From positions 1 to 42,727 of the IMG/VR virus record IMGVR_UViG_3300035670_000460: a stretch of 42,727 bases of DNA; one strand, given 5' to 3'. Under the pieces are notes generated by a model. The model saw only the letters and a list, made by a program, of their open reading frames with translations, was not told where the DNA came from and did no database searches. The translations under genes and the position numbers were made by a program. Below, one piece after another: positions 1 to 8,449 of this stretch (within the stretch, counting starts at the first letter, position 1; each line of letters starts with the position of its first letter). This DNA comes from a virus.

Positions 1-1629
1 GATAGCTTTTTAAATTTATTGAATTATTTAGCATCGAATGCAGTAGATTCTAATAATGTTCCTAATTTTTTCTTTTGGAAAGATTTAAATTCTACTAATT
101 TTATTAGTTTTGAGGATATGCAAAACACAACAACAAATCCAATTGCAATGTTTTTATCTACTACAACGATTGATGCAATCGGACCAAATGGAGAAATAAA
201 AATAAATTCCATAGATCCAGTTCCTAATTTTTCATTTATGGAATTAGAAAATAATGGTGCATTCTGTTCTTATTATGAAAGAATAGATCCAGATTTTGAG
301 AATCCTTATTTTAGTTTTAGTGATTTAAGTAAGGGATATACCAAATATCCAGTAACATATTCTCTAAATTCAGCATTTAAAAAGGGCGGTAAACTTTTTT
401 CACCATATCAAACGAGTGCAAATATCGCAGATGGTATAAACATACCTATGGATCCGTTTGATCCAGCAGATGGTATAGCTCAAGATTTCTTTCCAGTTGC
501 TGGAGCTACATTAATAAATATCACCCCAAAAAGAATGTATGATGATGGCCAATGGGGATATTTCGATACAACCTACAATAATAGTGATATGCCAGAACCA
601 ACATTTAGTCTTTATACTGAACAAGGTATAACTGGTAAGTATGATAAATCAAATCGTTTATCATCTGCTGCATGGCAGACTATGTTTGATATTGATGAAC
701 TTGATCCGATTTTAGGTGTTACCCTACAATTTGAATCAGAAATAAAAGAAGATAATCCTCAAGGAAATTCGTATCAAAAAATAAATTATATACAAAAATT
801 TATAGAAATAAAAAAAGGTATTTCTGCCGCTAGAAAAGAATATTATGAACTTAGAGAGCTAAAGGAAAGATGGAATATTTTTAAATATGTTGTTTGCTGT
901 ATCAACGATATTAGCGATTCTTTCTATGCTATTATTTTAGGAGCAACTGCTCTAGATGGTTCAGATGATGTTATAATAGATCCAGTTCCATCAAAGTCAA
1001 AAGCATTTAAATATGCTTGGAAAGAAATACAATTCTTGCCAAAAGAATATCAAGGAATTTCTGGTTCTGATATTGTTTCCATATTTCCTGAATTTGGTGC
1101 TTCTGGATCTTCAGAAGGATGCACATGCGGTATTCCTACAGGACTTTCTCTTTCGGCTGGAATAACTGGTATTACATTCTCTTGGGCGCATCCATTCTTT
1201 GAAGTTATGCTACCAAACGATGCTAGATCTGGAGGATTCACAGGATTTACTGCTGGATTTACGGCTGATGAATTTATATCAGTTAACACATATCCATATT
1301 TTGCAGCATTCAATATAAACGAATTTGCAAATTACGAAATATCTGAAACTGGATTAAGAAGAAAATATTCTGGTCCTGGAATTAATATGCAATTAGAAAC
1401 ATTTCCCCAAGGAAACAAAATTATTCCTGTAGGTTACATGCCATCATATGATGATCCATGTAAACATCAATTCCACGGTCAAATTGTAAAAATGTATCAA
1501 CTACCATTAAAGGGAATTAAAGGTATTAGTCTTTCTCAAGAAGATTTGAAAGCCGCTCCAGTCATATATGTTTTTGATGTTCAAAATGCCATTGAAGGTC
1601 AATGCGAAGAATGTGAAGGAGAAGGATAA
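1..1629 (+). CDS. Baseplate-region structural protein, 5'-truncated by window edge
   Basis: The reading frame is open from base 1, so the gene starts outside the window. A TTG at 19 is only an internal codon. At least 542 residues are visible and I do not recognise the family. The product is soluble-looking, with no signal peptide or membrane segment. A short helical stretch lies near residues 260-290. There are cysteine clusters: a CC pair near residue 300, a C-T-C motif near residue 375, and a C-E-E-C motif in the last residues before an acidic tail. The stop overlaps the next start (TAATG at 1627-1631). Its position, directly upstream of hub-like, gp25-like and gp6 genes, suggests a baseplate or hub component. 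That role rests on context only. Confidence 0.5.
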   Translation, partial: DSFLNLLNYLASNAVDSNNVPNFFFWKDLNSTNFISFEDMQNTTTNPIAMFLSTTTIDAIGPNGEIKINSIDPVPNFSFMELENNGAFCSYYERIDPDFENPYFSFSDLSKGYTKYPVTYSLNSAFKKGGKLFSPYQTSANIADGINIPMDPFDPADGIAQDFFPVAGATLINITPKRMYDDGQWGYFDTTYNNSDMPEPTFSLYTEQGITGKYDKSNRLSSAAWQTMFDIDELDPILGVTLQFESEIKEDNPQGNSYQKINYIQKFIEIKKGISAARKEYYELRELKERWNIFKYVVCCINDISDSFYAIILGATALDGSDDVIIDPVPSKSKAFKYAWKEIQFLPKEYQGISGSDIVSIFPEFGASGSSEGCTCGIPTGLSLSAGITGITFSWAHPFFEVMLPNDARSGGFTGFTAGFTADEFISVNTYPYFAAFNINEFANYEISETGLRRKYSGPGINMQLETFPQGNKIIPVGYMPSYDDPCKHQFHGQIVKMYQLPLKGIKGISLSQEDLKAAPVIYVFDVQNAIEGQCEECEGEG

Positions 1630-2423
1630 TGTCAAAAAATGTATTTTTAAATAAAGTAATAGCAACCACAGCGGTACAGACAAATCAAATTGACGAAGAG
1701 CATATTGAAGCTAAAGAATATGTTTGCGCTAATCCATTGGCAATATATGGAGCACCACCAAGAACAGTTTCAGAATGCCTTGAAAAGTTTTTCCCTGGAT
1801 ATACACAAAATGCTGCTCTTAATGATATGGTCGCTAAATTAAGACCATCAAAGCCATCCATATCGTCAGATATGGAAACTGGACTTGCTATTTACGAAGA
1901 AAATCCAGAACCAGATGGTTGCACATTGACATGTGCATTTGTAGAAACAAAGATGTGCGATGATATCAAAGAAAAACTCGGAGATACATTTTTAGGGTGT
2001 TTTTATTCAGAACCAAATGCACCATTTAGTTGTGATTGCCCAGCGTTTGGAAAAGATTTTCCAAAACTATTAAGTATTGCTGTTAAAAATTCTACATTTT
2101 GGAATACCCCTCTTGAATCTCCTTTAGTTAGAAGAGCATTTCTAGCCTTTTTAAACGCGACAAAGGTAAAAGTAACAATAGATGGTAATTTTAGTATTAG
2201 ACCTGGATATTCAGTATTCATCAATGATCCCGGAAATTCATTTTCTGGATCTCAAACAGGCAAATTGCATGGATTTTGGGTTATAACTGCTATAACTCAT
2301 ACTATTTTTAAAGATAGACACCATGAATCTACCTTGACATTAGCCAGACATTATACGCCAGCAAATAATGCTAATACAAATACAGTATTTCAAAATCTAC
2401 CCGGCCTAAATATTCAAAGATGA
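1629..2423 (+). CDS. Putative baseplate hub protein (gp27 / late-control-D-like C-terminus)
   Basis: This is a 264-residue protein. The C-terminal ~80 residues have the layout seen in baseplate hub proteins of the gp27/gpD type: a beta segment (V-T-I-D-G), then 'I-R-P-G-Y-S-V-F', a short loop, then 'G-F-W-V-I-T-A-I-T-H' and a strand with alternating hydrophobics ending 'L-T-L-A-R-H'. The first ~150 residues hold an unusual number of cysteines, including C-T-L-T-C and C-D-C. The start ATG overlaps the upstream stop, and a purine-rich GAGAAGGA lies just before it. The end overlaps the next gene by ATGA. The hub role is inferred from the C-terminal pattern and from its position before gp25-like and gp6. 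A profile search would be needed to tell gp27 from other hub or spike proteins. Confidence 0.5.
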   Translation: MSKNVFLNKVIATTAVQTNQIDEEHIEAKEYVCANPLAIYGAPPRTVSECLEKFFPGYTQNAALNDMVAKLRPSKPSISSDMETGLAIYEENPEPDGCTLTCAFVETKMCDDIKEKLGDTFLGCFYSEPNAPFSCDCPAFGKDFPKLLSIAVKNSTFWNTPLESPLVRRAFLAFLNATKVKVTIDGNFSIRPGYSVFINDPGNSFSGSQTGKLHGFWVITAITHTIFKDRHHESTLTLARHYTPANNANTNTVFQNLPGLNIQR

Positions 2424-2797
2424 GCTATCTTAAAGACATCAATATTTTGGGATATATCGACGCAAAAGGGGATATAGCGAAGGTATCAAAAATACCATTT
2501 ACTAATCAAATAGTAAAAAATTTATTAAATCTTAAGGGTGGAGATATAAGATTATCTGATAATTTTCCATCCCATAGTTTAGATGACTATAAATTTCAAA
2601 GTAATAGCCCTAAATTGTTGATAACAAATACAAAATTAACCTCAAGAGTAAAAAATGCTCTTAAAGAGGTAAAGGATATAAAGGTAAAACCAATTCAGGG
2701 GTTAAATAGTATTACATTTGATGTTTCGTATCAAATATTAGACTCGGTATCAAAAAATCTACAGACTTCAAGCTTTAAGTTCACAATAGATAAATAA
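2420..2797 (+). CDS. gp25-like baseplate wedge protein (divergent)
   Basis: This is a 125-residue protein, about the size of T4 gp25 (132). The region 'I-V-K-N-L-L-N-L-K-G-G-D-I-R' resembles the gp25/GpW-family opening in which a helix leads into a 'K-G-E-R' turn. Later, 'R-V-K-N-A-L-K-E-V-K-D-I-K-V' and 'I-T-F-D-V-S-Y-Q-I' fit the family's helix and final beta strands. The usual E-P-R motif is not evident, so the match is weak in sequence. gp25 immediately before gp6 is the standard T4-like order. In T4 it is a sheath-polymerisation nucleus attached to the wedge. It overlaps the previous gene by ATGA and is followed by a late-promoter-like GATAAATA that includes its stop codon. Confidence 0.5.
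   Translation: MSYLKDINILGYIDAKGDIAKVSKIPFTNQIVKNLLNLKGGDIRLSDNFPSHSLDDYKFQSNSPKLLITNTKLTSRVKNALKEVKDIKVKPIQGLNSITFDVSYQILDSVSKNLQTSSFKFTIDK
2789..2796 (+). promoter_or_regulatory. Late promoter-like GATAAATA upstream of gp6
   Basis: GATAAATA matches the T4 gp55-dependent late consensus TATAAATA at 7 of 8 positions. It ends 5 bases before the gp6 ATG at 2802. No Shine-Dalgarno sequence lies between. If the start site is placed as in T4, the mRNA would begin at or next to the ATG. Confidence 0.55.
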
Positions 2798-2801
2798 TTT
2801 C

Positions 2802-4517
2802 ATGAATTATGATATTAATCTGGTAGATCTTGATAAAGACTCATTAAAACAAAATTTAACCGATTATCTAAAATCTACTGAAGTCGGTAAGCAGTATGAT
2901 TTGGATACTAATGGTACTGCTGTAAAGATGCTAATAGATCTTTTTAGCTATAATACGCTAATTTGGGCGCATTATCTACATCTTGTCAATAAAGAATCTT
3001 TTATTTCCACTGCTCAAAGAACAGATTCTATCTCAAAGTTATTACAATCTTCTGGTTTCACTGTATCAAATAAAAATTCTGCTATTAGTCTTGTAACATT
3101 CACCAAAACAAATGCGAGTCTTGCTCAGATTGATAGATTTGCAGTTGTTCGTGGTAGAAATGCAAATAATAGCATAGAAAATTTTTATTATGTTGATGAT
3201 TTGGTAACTTTAGATGCCTCTACAACTCTTACTTTTTATGCTGGTAATTCTCTCGTCAAAGAAACCAGAATATATGTTGATTTAGATAATCAGGAATATC
3301 AAATTCCAGATGTGGATGTAGATGTTAGGACAATAAGAATATCTGTAAATTCCATATATTGGAATAATCATACAAACAATCCACTACAAGATACAAACGA
3401 AAATTCTCAAATTTTCTTTGTTGTTAGAAAAGGTAAATATTATTACATTAAATTTGGAAAAGATTTACAGAGTCAAAATATTAATAGTATAGGTAAATCT
3501 GTTACTGGGGCAGATATAGTAAAATTGTCGTATGTCATATCATCTGGTTTGGACGGCAATGGTGTAAAAATTACAGAACTTGTATCTAATGGTTCTAAAA
3601 CAATACCAACAGTTTTAGTATCTTCTACTACCTCAAGTGGAGGATATGATACGCCAGATTTAAATTATCTAAAATATGTTGGACCAAGATATTACGGATA
3701 TCAGGGGTTAATTACAAAATCTGATTATGAAGCTGCCATAATATCTTCTGGATATTTGTCAGATTATACAGATCCTCAAAACAAAATAGCTGTTTTTGAC
3801 GGTCAGACACATAATAATAACTATGGAAAAATTTATTTTTCTATAATAAATCTTGATGTTGATTCAGAGCAAATATCCTCAATAAAGACTTTATTACAAA
3901 ATAAAGCTGTATTTGGATTAAATGTGGAATACAAAACAAGTGAAAATTTTACAGGGAATATAACAATTGCCTGTACTAGAGATGGAACAAAAACCACAAA
4001 AACAATAGGACAATTACAAAATGATTATGAAGATGCAATTGAGTCTGCATATTCTGATCTTAGATTTAACAATTCGATATCAAAAGCAGATTTGATCGTT
4101 CTTGCAAATGAAGTAGATGCAGGATTAGTCGTAAAAGATTCAAATATATCATTTACTTTTACAAAGACATTAAATCTTACAGAAAATAAAACAGTTTATT
4201 TTTACAATCCAATTTCAAGTATAACTACCGATCTAGTATCAAGCAATCTATCAACTAGCAATGTAAAATTTATTTCTACATCAACTAGTGTTCCTGAACT
4301 AAATGGATTTAAATATATCGATGCAGTCTTATCAAACGGAACTGTAGTAAAATCAAAAGTAGGAGTATTTAATGCTACAACTGGTTTTATATTATTCTAT
4401 GATTCTTTAGTGGTAAGTGATGAATTTGATATAACAATAACTCCAAATACTGATCAAATTTCTCCTGTACAGAATATGGCCGTTGAATATTCAATTTCTA
4501 GTTTAACAGTAACATGA
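2802..4517 (+). CDS. 6: Baseplate wedge protein gp6
   Basis: This is a 571-residue baseplate-J-type protein. The N-terminus (L-K-Q-N-L-T-D-Y-L-K near residues 15-24, then 'D-T-N-G-T-A-V-K-M-L-I-D-L-F-S-Y-N' near 36-52) is the characteristic gp6 start. It is followed by 'E-S-F-I-S-T-A-Q-R' and the beta-rich wedge body. T4 gp6 is 660 residues, so this version is somewhat short. gp6 dimers form the continuous ring of the T4 baseplate wedge with gp7, gp8, gp10, gp25 and gp53. The ATG at 2802 is chosen because it directly follows a GATAAATA site. There is no Shine-Dalgarno sequence. The end overlaps the next gene by ATGA. Confidence 0.85.
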   Translation: MNYDINLVDLDKDSLKQNLTDYLKSTEVGKQYDLDTNGTAVKMLIDLFSYNTLIWAHYLHLVNKESFISTAQRTDSISKLLQSSGFTVSNKNSAISLVTFTKTNASLAQIDRFAVVRGRNANNSIENFYYVDDLVTLDASTTLTFYAGNSLVKETRIYVDLDNQEYQIPDVDVDVRTIRISVNSIYWNNHTNNPLQDTNENSQIFFVVRKGKYYYIKFGKDLQSQNINSIGKSVTGADIVKLSYVISSGLDGNGVKITELVSNGSKTIPTVLVSSTTSSGGYDTPDLNYLKYVGPRYYGYQGLITKSDYEAAIISSGYLSDYTDPQNKIAVFDGQTHNNNYGKIYFSIINLDVDSEQISSIKTLLQNKAVFGLNVEYKTSENFTGNITIACTRDGTKTTKTIGQLQNDYEDAIESAYSDLRFNNSISKADLIVLANEVDAGLVVKDSNISFTFTKTLNLTENKTVYFYNPISSITTDLVSSNLSTSNVKFISTSTSVPELNGFKYIDAVLSNGTVVKSKVGVFNATTGFILFYDSLVVSDEFDITITPNTDQISPVQNMAVEYSISSLTVT

Positions 4518-5269
4518 TAATTTTATTTAACCCAACAATAGGACAATCTTCAAGTCCAGCTCAATTCAGTATTGATGTTGGGGCTGAATATGCTATTGAT
4601 CAACTTAAAGAAATATACGATTTTAATAAACTTTTTAGAACAGATCTAAATTTTAGATATTATATTGAAAATCAATTTCCTCAATGGATTCAAGATCAAG
4701 CTAAAAAGAATACTGATGTTAAAATTATAGATCTAATTCAAGAATTTTATAATTTTTACTTTTCAACTAATGGTTTGAATTTATATCCAAATTACGAACA
4801 TATTCAGAGTGCATTTTTCTCAAATCAGGATGGTCTTAGATCTATGTACTCATCGATGTTCTCTGATTTTGATTTTGATGATTTTATCGAAACAAAAGAA
4901 CAAGAATTGAGAGAATTCTTAATTTCAAATAAAAGTAGATTTGTGGCAAATAAGGGAACAGAATCTTCTTATGATTATTTCCTAGCTACACTTTTTGCTG
5001 ACATAGAATATCAATTATCCAAAGGTGTAGATGATACTTTTGTTTTAAATGCATCTGAAATGAATGATAAGGTAATTACTGATGGTACTGATTACCAAGA
5101 ATTTTCTATTGTAGTAGAAGCATCTATAGATGAAAAATATCAAGATGATTTTATTTCAATGTTGAAACCAGTTGGTTTTTATATGAATCTAAAGCAATCT
5201 CCAATAACATTTAACTCTCTACTTTCTTCTATTAGTAAGAACAATCCACTTGCAATTACTATATCCTAA
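4514..5269 (+). CDS. Baseplate wedge protein, gp7-like / tail-protein-I-like
   Basis: This is a 251-residue acidic protein. The signature 'F-R-Y-Y-I-E-N-Q-F-P-Q-W-I' near residues 46-58 and 'F-V-A-N-K-G-T-E-S-S-Y-D-Y-F-L-A-T-L-F' near 143-161 are typical of baseplate proteins of the tail-protein-I / gp7 class, where a 'K-G-T' element precedes the wedge-binding helix. T4 gp7 is more than 1000 residues, so this may be a minimal version that keeps only the core-bundle-binding part. It is translationally coupled to gp6 through ATGA. It lies between gp6 and gp8, exactly where T4-like phages place gp7. The exact homology is inferred. Confidence 0.55.
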   Translation: MIILFNPTIGQSSSPAQFSIDVGAEYAIDQLKEIYDFNKLFRTDLNFRYYIENQFPQWIQDQAKKNTDVKIIDLIQEFYNFYFSTNGLNLYPNYEHIQSAFFSNQDGLRSMYSSMFSDFDFDDFIETKEQELREFLISNKSRFVANKGTESSYDYFLATLFADIEYQLSKGVDDTFVLNASEMNDKVITDGTDYQEFSIVVEASIDEKYQDDFISMLKPVGFYMNLKQSPITFNSLLSSISKNNPLAITIS

Positions 5270-5275
5270 TTTTAT

Positions 5276-5283
5276 CATAAATA
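5276..5283 (+). promoter_or_regulatory. Late promoter-like CATAAATA upstream of gp8
   Basis: CATAAATA (7 of 8 to the T4 late consensus) lies in the 20-base gap after the gp7-like gene. It ends 6 bases before the ATG at 5290, with no Shine-Dalgarno sequence between. The predicted start site falls on or beside the initiation codon. Confidence 0.6.
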
Positions 5284-5289
5284 AACAGT

Positions 5290-7128
5290 ATGACAAACGC
5301 AAATAAATCTGAAAAATTATACTCTTCAAGTGCAGAAGAATTCATCAAATCTGCGTTTAAGGAAGATTACTATCTTGGCTTTGGTGTTGGTAAAGCGGGA
5401 TATGAAAAATACACAAATAAGTTATCAAAAGTTGCTGCCAATAATGCAATTTTTGGAAAAAGAGTATTGCCAAATAGCATAACAGCTGTTATCGAAAGAA
5501 AAAACTGGGAATCAAAATCATACATTCCATACAATCCTGGAGTTGATATAACAAATAGCATCTGTTTTAATAGTACAGATGCTGGTTTATATCTTTGCCT
5601 AAAGGACGGAAGCAATAATAAACAAAGTTCTTTTGGGACAGAAAAATCCAGATATCAACCCTCTGGTTCTGCTGGAGTTATTTTAGATTATCCAGACGGA
5701 TATCAATGGATTTTAATATCAAAAGATCAATTAAATGATTATTTGACAAATTATACTCGTATTCGTGGTATTGATACCATGATTCAATTTAAAGGCCCTA
5801 CAGCTGATGCAGGAAGTCCAACTGGATCTACTGGCGGTGGTGGAGCTACTGGGCTTAGTGCTGGCACATGCTGCCTATACGCCAAAAGAGCGATTGATAT
5901 CAATGGCGTTTGCTTAAATAAAGGCGATATAGTACAAGCATTTACAGTTCCAAATAAAATTACATGTGAAATTTTTGGAACTCTTTTAGATTTACATCCA
6001 GTATTCAAGGATTCTTTGCTTGGTGTATGCGGAGGATTCTTCAATTACTCAGGAACAGCTGGATGTACTCCCTGCAACGATACTACATCAAGCGTGACAG
6101 TATTTGAAGTTTATGGTGATATAGTTTCTCAATATTCTACAACAAATCCATTTAGAATAAATTACGAAACACAATCTACAAACTTTAAATCTGGTGGGAT
6201 CTTAAATGTTGTCTGGTGGGATGATCCCACAAAGGCATTCTATGTAAGTAAAGAAGATCCAGAACTTGTTTTGGATTACGATGGTACAGTAGGAAATTTC
6301 AAGGCATATTTAAAAACTGAATATGTTGGTTCTAACTTAGGATATAAAGTAATTGGTGTTAAATGGAACAATGCTTTAGATGTTCAAAATTGTGTTTATA
6401 TAGAACCAATTGCTTTAGAAGCTGGAGTAATCGGAACAAGCCCAAATGGAGATTTTTCTGAATGTTTAACTCAAATAGAATTTGGATTTACTCCAGAATC
6501 TGATGGAAATTATCTCAATGTTTATGGTTTATTAAGACCCTCTAAAATTGCAATTGAACAATCTCTAACAAAAACAGAATTGCAGCAACTTACTCCAACA
6601 ACCATAAATCCAACATTTCAGTTAGATTCTGTTTTCATCTCTAAAGGAATAAAGTATCCAGATGGAAGAAAATTATCCCCTCTCGTCAACAGAGCATATA
6701 CTCCATCACTAAATAAAACTGCCGCAAATGCTACAATTCTTGATACTGCTACTATTACAGAATCTAGTTTTATTCATGATCCCGTATCAGCATCTTCTAA
6801 TTATTTTTCAAATAAATTAAATAGAACAAAGACATCAAAATATTCAGCAGATTCTGTTGAACCAGCAAATCCTTTGTCATCGTATAAAATAACAAATTTC
6901 GGTGGAACTGATTTGCTTATAGCATCATATAATGCTGCCACATCTCTTACTGGTGGAATAACATTAGATTATGCTAATACTGACAAGAGCAGTGGATCTA
7001 TTACTATAAGTTCAGTGATAAAAGCACCATATACTTTTGATGGTTGCGAAATAATTTTTGCATCAGATACTGATGTCAACGACTCATCGTCTACATATAA
7101 AGTAACAGCAATTTTTGATATATCATGA
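5290..7128 (+). CDS. 8: Baseplate wedge protein gp8, enlarged
   Basis: This is a 612-residue protein. Residues 59-75 ('V-L-P-N-S-I-T-A-V-I-E-R-K-N-W') match the conserved T4 gp8 segment around 'V-L-P-S-M-L-D-A-V-I-P-R-R-D-W'. The following region ends in 'D-G-Y-Q-W' near 136-140, as in gp8 ('D-G-Y-V-W'). T4 gp8 has 334 residues. The extra length includes a glycine-rich linker at about 170-190 and a cysteine-rich module at about 194-262 (C194, C195, C208, C226, C247, C259, C262), followed by a long beta-rich C-terminus. gp8 is a wedge component that contacts gp7 and gp10. It starts 6 bases after a late-promoter-like site and ends in an ATGA overlap with the next gene. Confidence 0.75.
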   Translation: MTNANKSEKLYSSSAEEFIKSAFKEDYYLGFGVGKAGYEKYTNKLSKVAANNAIFGKRVLPNSITAVIERKNWESKSYIPYNPGVDITNSICFNSTDAGLYLCLKDGSNNKQSSFGTEKSRYQPSGSAGVILDYPDGYQWILISKDQLNDYLTNYTRIRGIDTMIQFKGPTADAGSPTGSTGGGGATGLSAGTCCLYAKRAIDINGVCLNKGDIVQAFTVPNKITCEIFGTLLDLHPVFKDSLLGVCGGFFNYSGTAGCTPCNDTTSSVTVFEVYGDIVSQYSTTNPFRINYETQSTNFKSGGILNVVWWDDPTKAFYVSKEDPELVLDYDGTVGNFKAYLKTEYVGSNLGYKVIGVKWNNALDVQNCVYIEPIALEAGVIGTSPNGDFSECLTQIEFGFTPESDGNYLNVYGLLRPSKIAIEQSLTKTELQQLTPTTINPTFQLDSVFISKGIKYPDGRKLSPLVNRAYTPSLNKTAANATILDTATITESSFIHDPVSASSNYFSNKLNRTKTSKYSADSVEPANPLSSYKITNFGGTDLLIASYNAATSLTGGITLDYANTDKSSGSITISSVIKAPYTFDGCEIIFASDTDVNDSSSTYKVTAIFDIS

Positions 7129-7832
7129 CATACCCATTAGATAATAATCAATTTCCCCTAACGAATTATCCATACTCAAGTAGAGCATGGAGCAATAATG
7201 AAAATTTGGATCCAAAGAAGAATTATACTTCTGTTGGATTTAAACCAGGCTCAAAATTGCAAGCATCAGAATTGAACGAAATTCAAGAAAATGCTATGCT
7301 TCAACAAACCTTAACTCTTACCATGACAAGAGAGTGGTTTAATGAGCTTCTAGGCAAGACTGCTGGAGGACCAGCATGGGAAGGAGCAATGCCTCTTTTT
7401 CCAAAGACTCATCCTCTCGGCGGAACATACGAAAAATTAATAGGTTATACATTTGTAAATGGAACTGGAATAACACTAACATTTAATTCTGGATGGTATT
7501 TACTTACATTGCCATCAGGGTTAAAGCAATGGTTCCATTTAAATTCCGGCCAAACTGCTTTTATTAATCCAGTATCAACTGTAGAATACTACGCAGGAAT
7601 TTCATTTGGACAAGATTACATAGATTGTTCTGAAGATTCTACCCTATACGATACTTCAAGCGGATCACCAGCAGTTTCAATTTGTGGTGCTGATCGCCAT
7701 CAATTAAATTTTACTAGTCTATCAATTACTGGTGCATCTGGATTTAGTGATTCTACATTTAATAAAGTTCTTTCGATTACCTTGACAGGATCTACACTAG
7801 GAGTAAAATATATTAATGGTCTGACTATTTGA
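7125..7832 (+). CDS. Putative baseplate/tail-fibre connector protein
   Basis: This is a 235-residue protein. Residues ~33-56 contain 'Y-T-S-V-G-F-K-P-G', then 'L-Q-A-S-E-L-N-E-I-Q'. This 'F-x-P-G ... L-x-A-x-E-L-N-E-I-Q' signature recurs in baseplate and fibre-base proteins of T4-like phages, where it marks an N-terminal attachment region. The rest is rich in Gly, Thr and Ser with alternating hydrophobics, fitting a beta-structured virion protein. It overlaps gp8 by ATGA, so it is probably made and assembled with the wedge. Its place after gp8 resembles that of gp9/gp10 in other phages, but I see no direct gp9 or gp10 similarity. Confidence 0.45.
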   Translation: MTYPLDNNQFPLTNYPYSSRAWSNNENLDPKKNYTSVGFKPGSKLQASELNEIQENAMLQQTLTLTMTREWFNELLGKTAGGPAWEGAMPLFPKTHPLGGTYEKLIGYTFVNGTGITLTFNSGWYLLTLPSGLKQWFHLNSGQTAFINPVSTVEYYAGISFGQDYIDCSEDSTLYDTSSGSPAVSICGADRHQLNFTSLSITGASGFSDSTFNKVLSITLTGSTLGVKYINGLTI

Positions 7833-7843
7833 GGTATTAATTT

Positions 7844-8419
7844 ATGAGTGAACCTAAAAAAGATTGTGGTTGTAAAAAGAAAAAGTTTTCAGATTCTCCT
7901 CTACCAAATAAAGAACCAGCCTTAAAAAAGGCTTTAAGCATGATCCAAAGCTATTCTATGGCTATTGCATCAAGAGGGCTTAAAGATAAGAAAGTAGATA
8001 GGACGGTAAAGCAGCTTAGAGTTTTGAGTTGCTTTGGCAATGAGCATGTTGGTGGCGAATTACCCCCATGCGCCCATTTAAAGAAGTCTGAAACTGATGG
8101 TAAATTCTTCTGCGGTGGGTGTGGATGTGGAGACAGAAAGAATACTTGGTTAAATGGCACAAATGAAGAATATAGTAAACTGGACTATCCTTCTGTGAAT
8201 TGCCCTCTTTCTATGCCAGGTTTTACAAACTATACAGTAAGTCTTCCACAAGAAGCTCAAGAGCCAGAATCTAGAAAGCATTACATCGAAAATTTAGAAT
8301 TTAATTCGGTTCAAAAAATTGATGTAACCATGCCAGATACGCCAAAAGAGATAGCTGAGATCCTTGATAAGCTAAAACAGCGAATGGAAGAATCTAAAAA
8401 TACTACCCCAAAGGAATAA
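7844..8419 (+). CDS. Cysteine-rich, probably metal-binding protein
   Basis: This is a 191-residue protein of unknown function. It begins with a Lys-rich stretch holding C-G-C. A helical segment follows at about 25-60. The core has 'L-S-C-F-G-N-E', 'P-P-C-A-H-L', 'F-F-C-G-G-C-G-C-G' and 'V-N-C-P-L', spaced like a zinc ribbon or a small Fe-S or treble-clef fold. Near 'Y-S-K-L-D-Y-P-S-V-N-C-P' the pattern looks conserved rather than random. The C-terminus is a charged helix. A good Shine-Dalgarno sequence (GAGGT at 7831-7835) supports the ATG at 7844. It sits between baseplate and neck genes. It could be a metal-bearing virion part or an assembly factor, and the sequence does not decide between these. 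Confidence 0.6.
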   Translation: MSEPKKDCGCKKKKFSDSPLPNKEPALKKALSMIQSYSMAIASRGLKDKKVDRTVKQLRVLSCFGNEHVGGELPPCAHLKKSETDGKFFCGGCGCGDRKNTWLNGTNEEYSKLDYPSVNCPLSMPGFTNYTVSLPQEAQEPESRKHYIENLEFNSVQKIDVTMPDTPKEIAEILDKLKQRMEESKNTTPKE

Positions 8420-8435
8420 GTAGAGTTTTGTTGTG

Positions 8436-8443
8436 CATAAATA
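8436..8443 (+). promoter_or_regulatory. Late promoter-like CATAAATA upstream of gp13
   Basis: CATAAATA ends 6 bases before the gp13 ATG at 8450, the same spacing as the gp8 site. There is no Shine-Dalgarno sequence in the 30-base intergenic gap. This predicts a nearly leaderless late transcript for the neck-terminase operon. Confidence 0.6.
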
Positions 8444-8449
8444 TTTTCA

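Noticed and set aside
6216-6230. GGGATGATCCC-type inverted repeat in gp8
   Set aside because: Only a five-base arm with a three-base loop inside coding sequence and no T-run.
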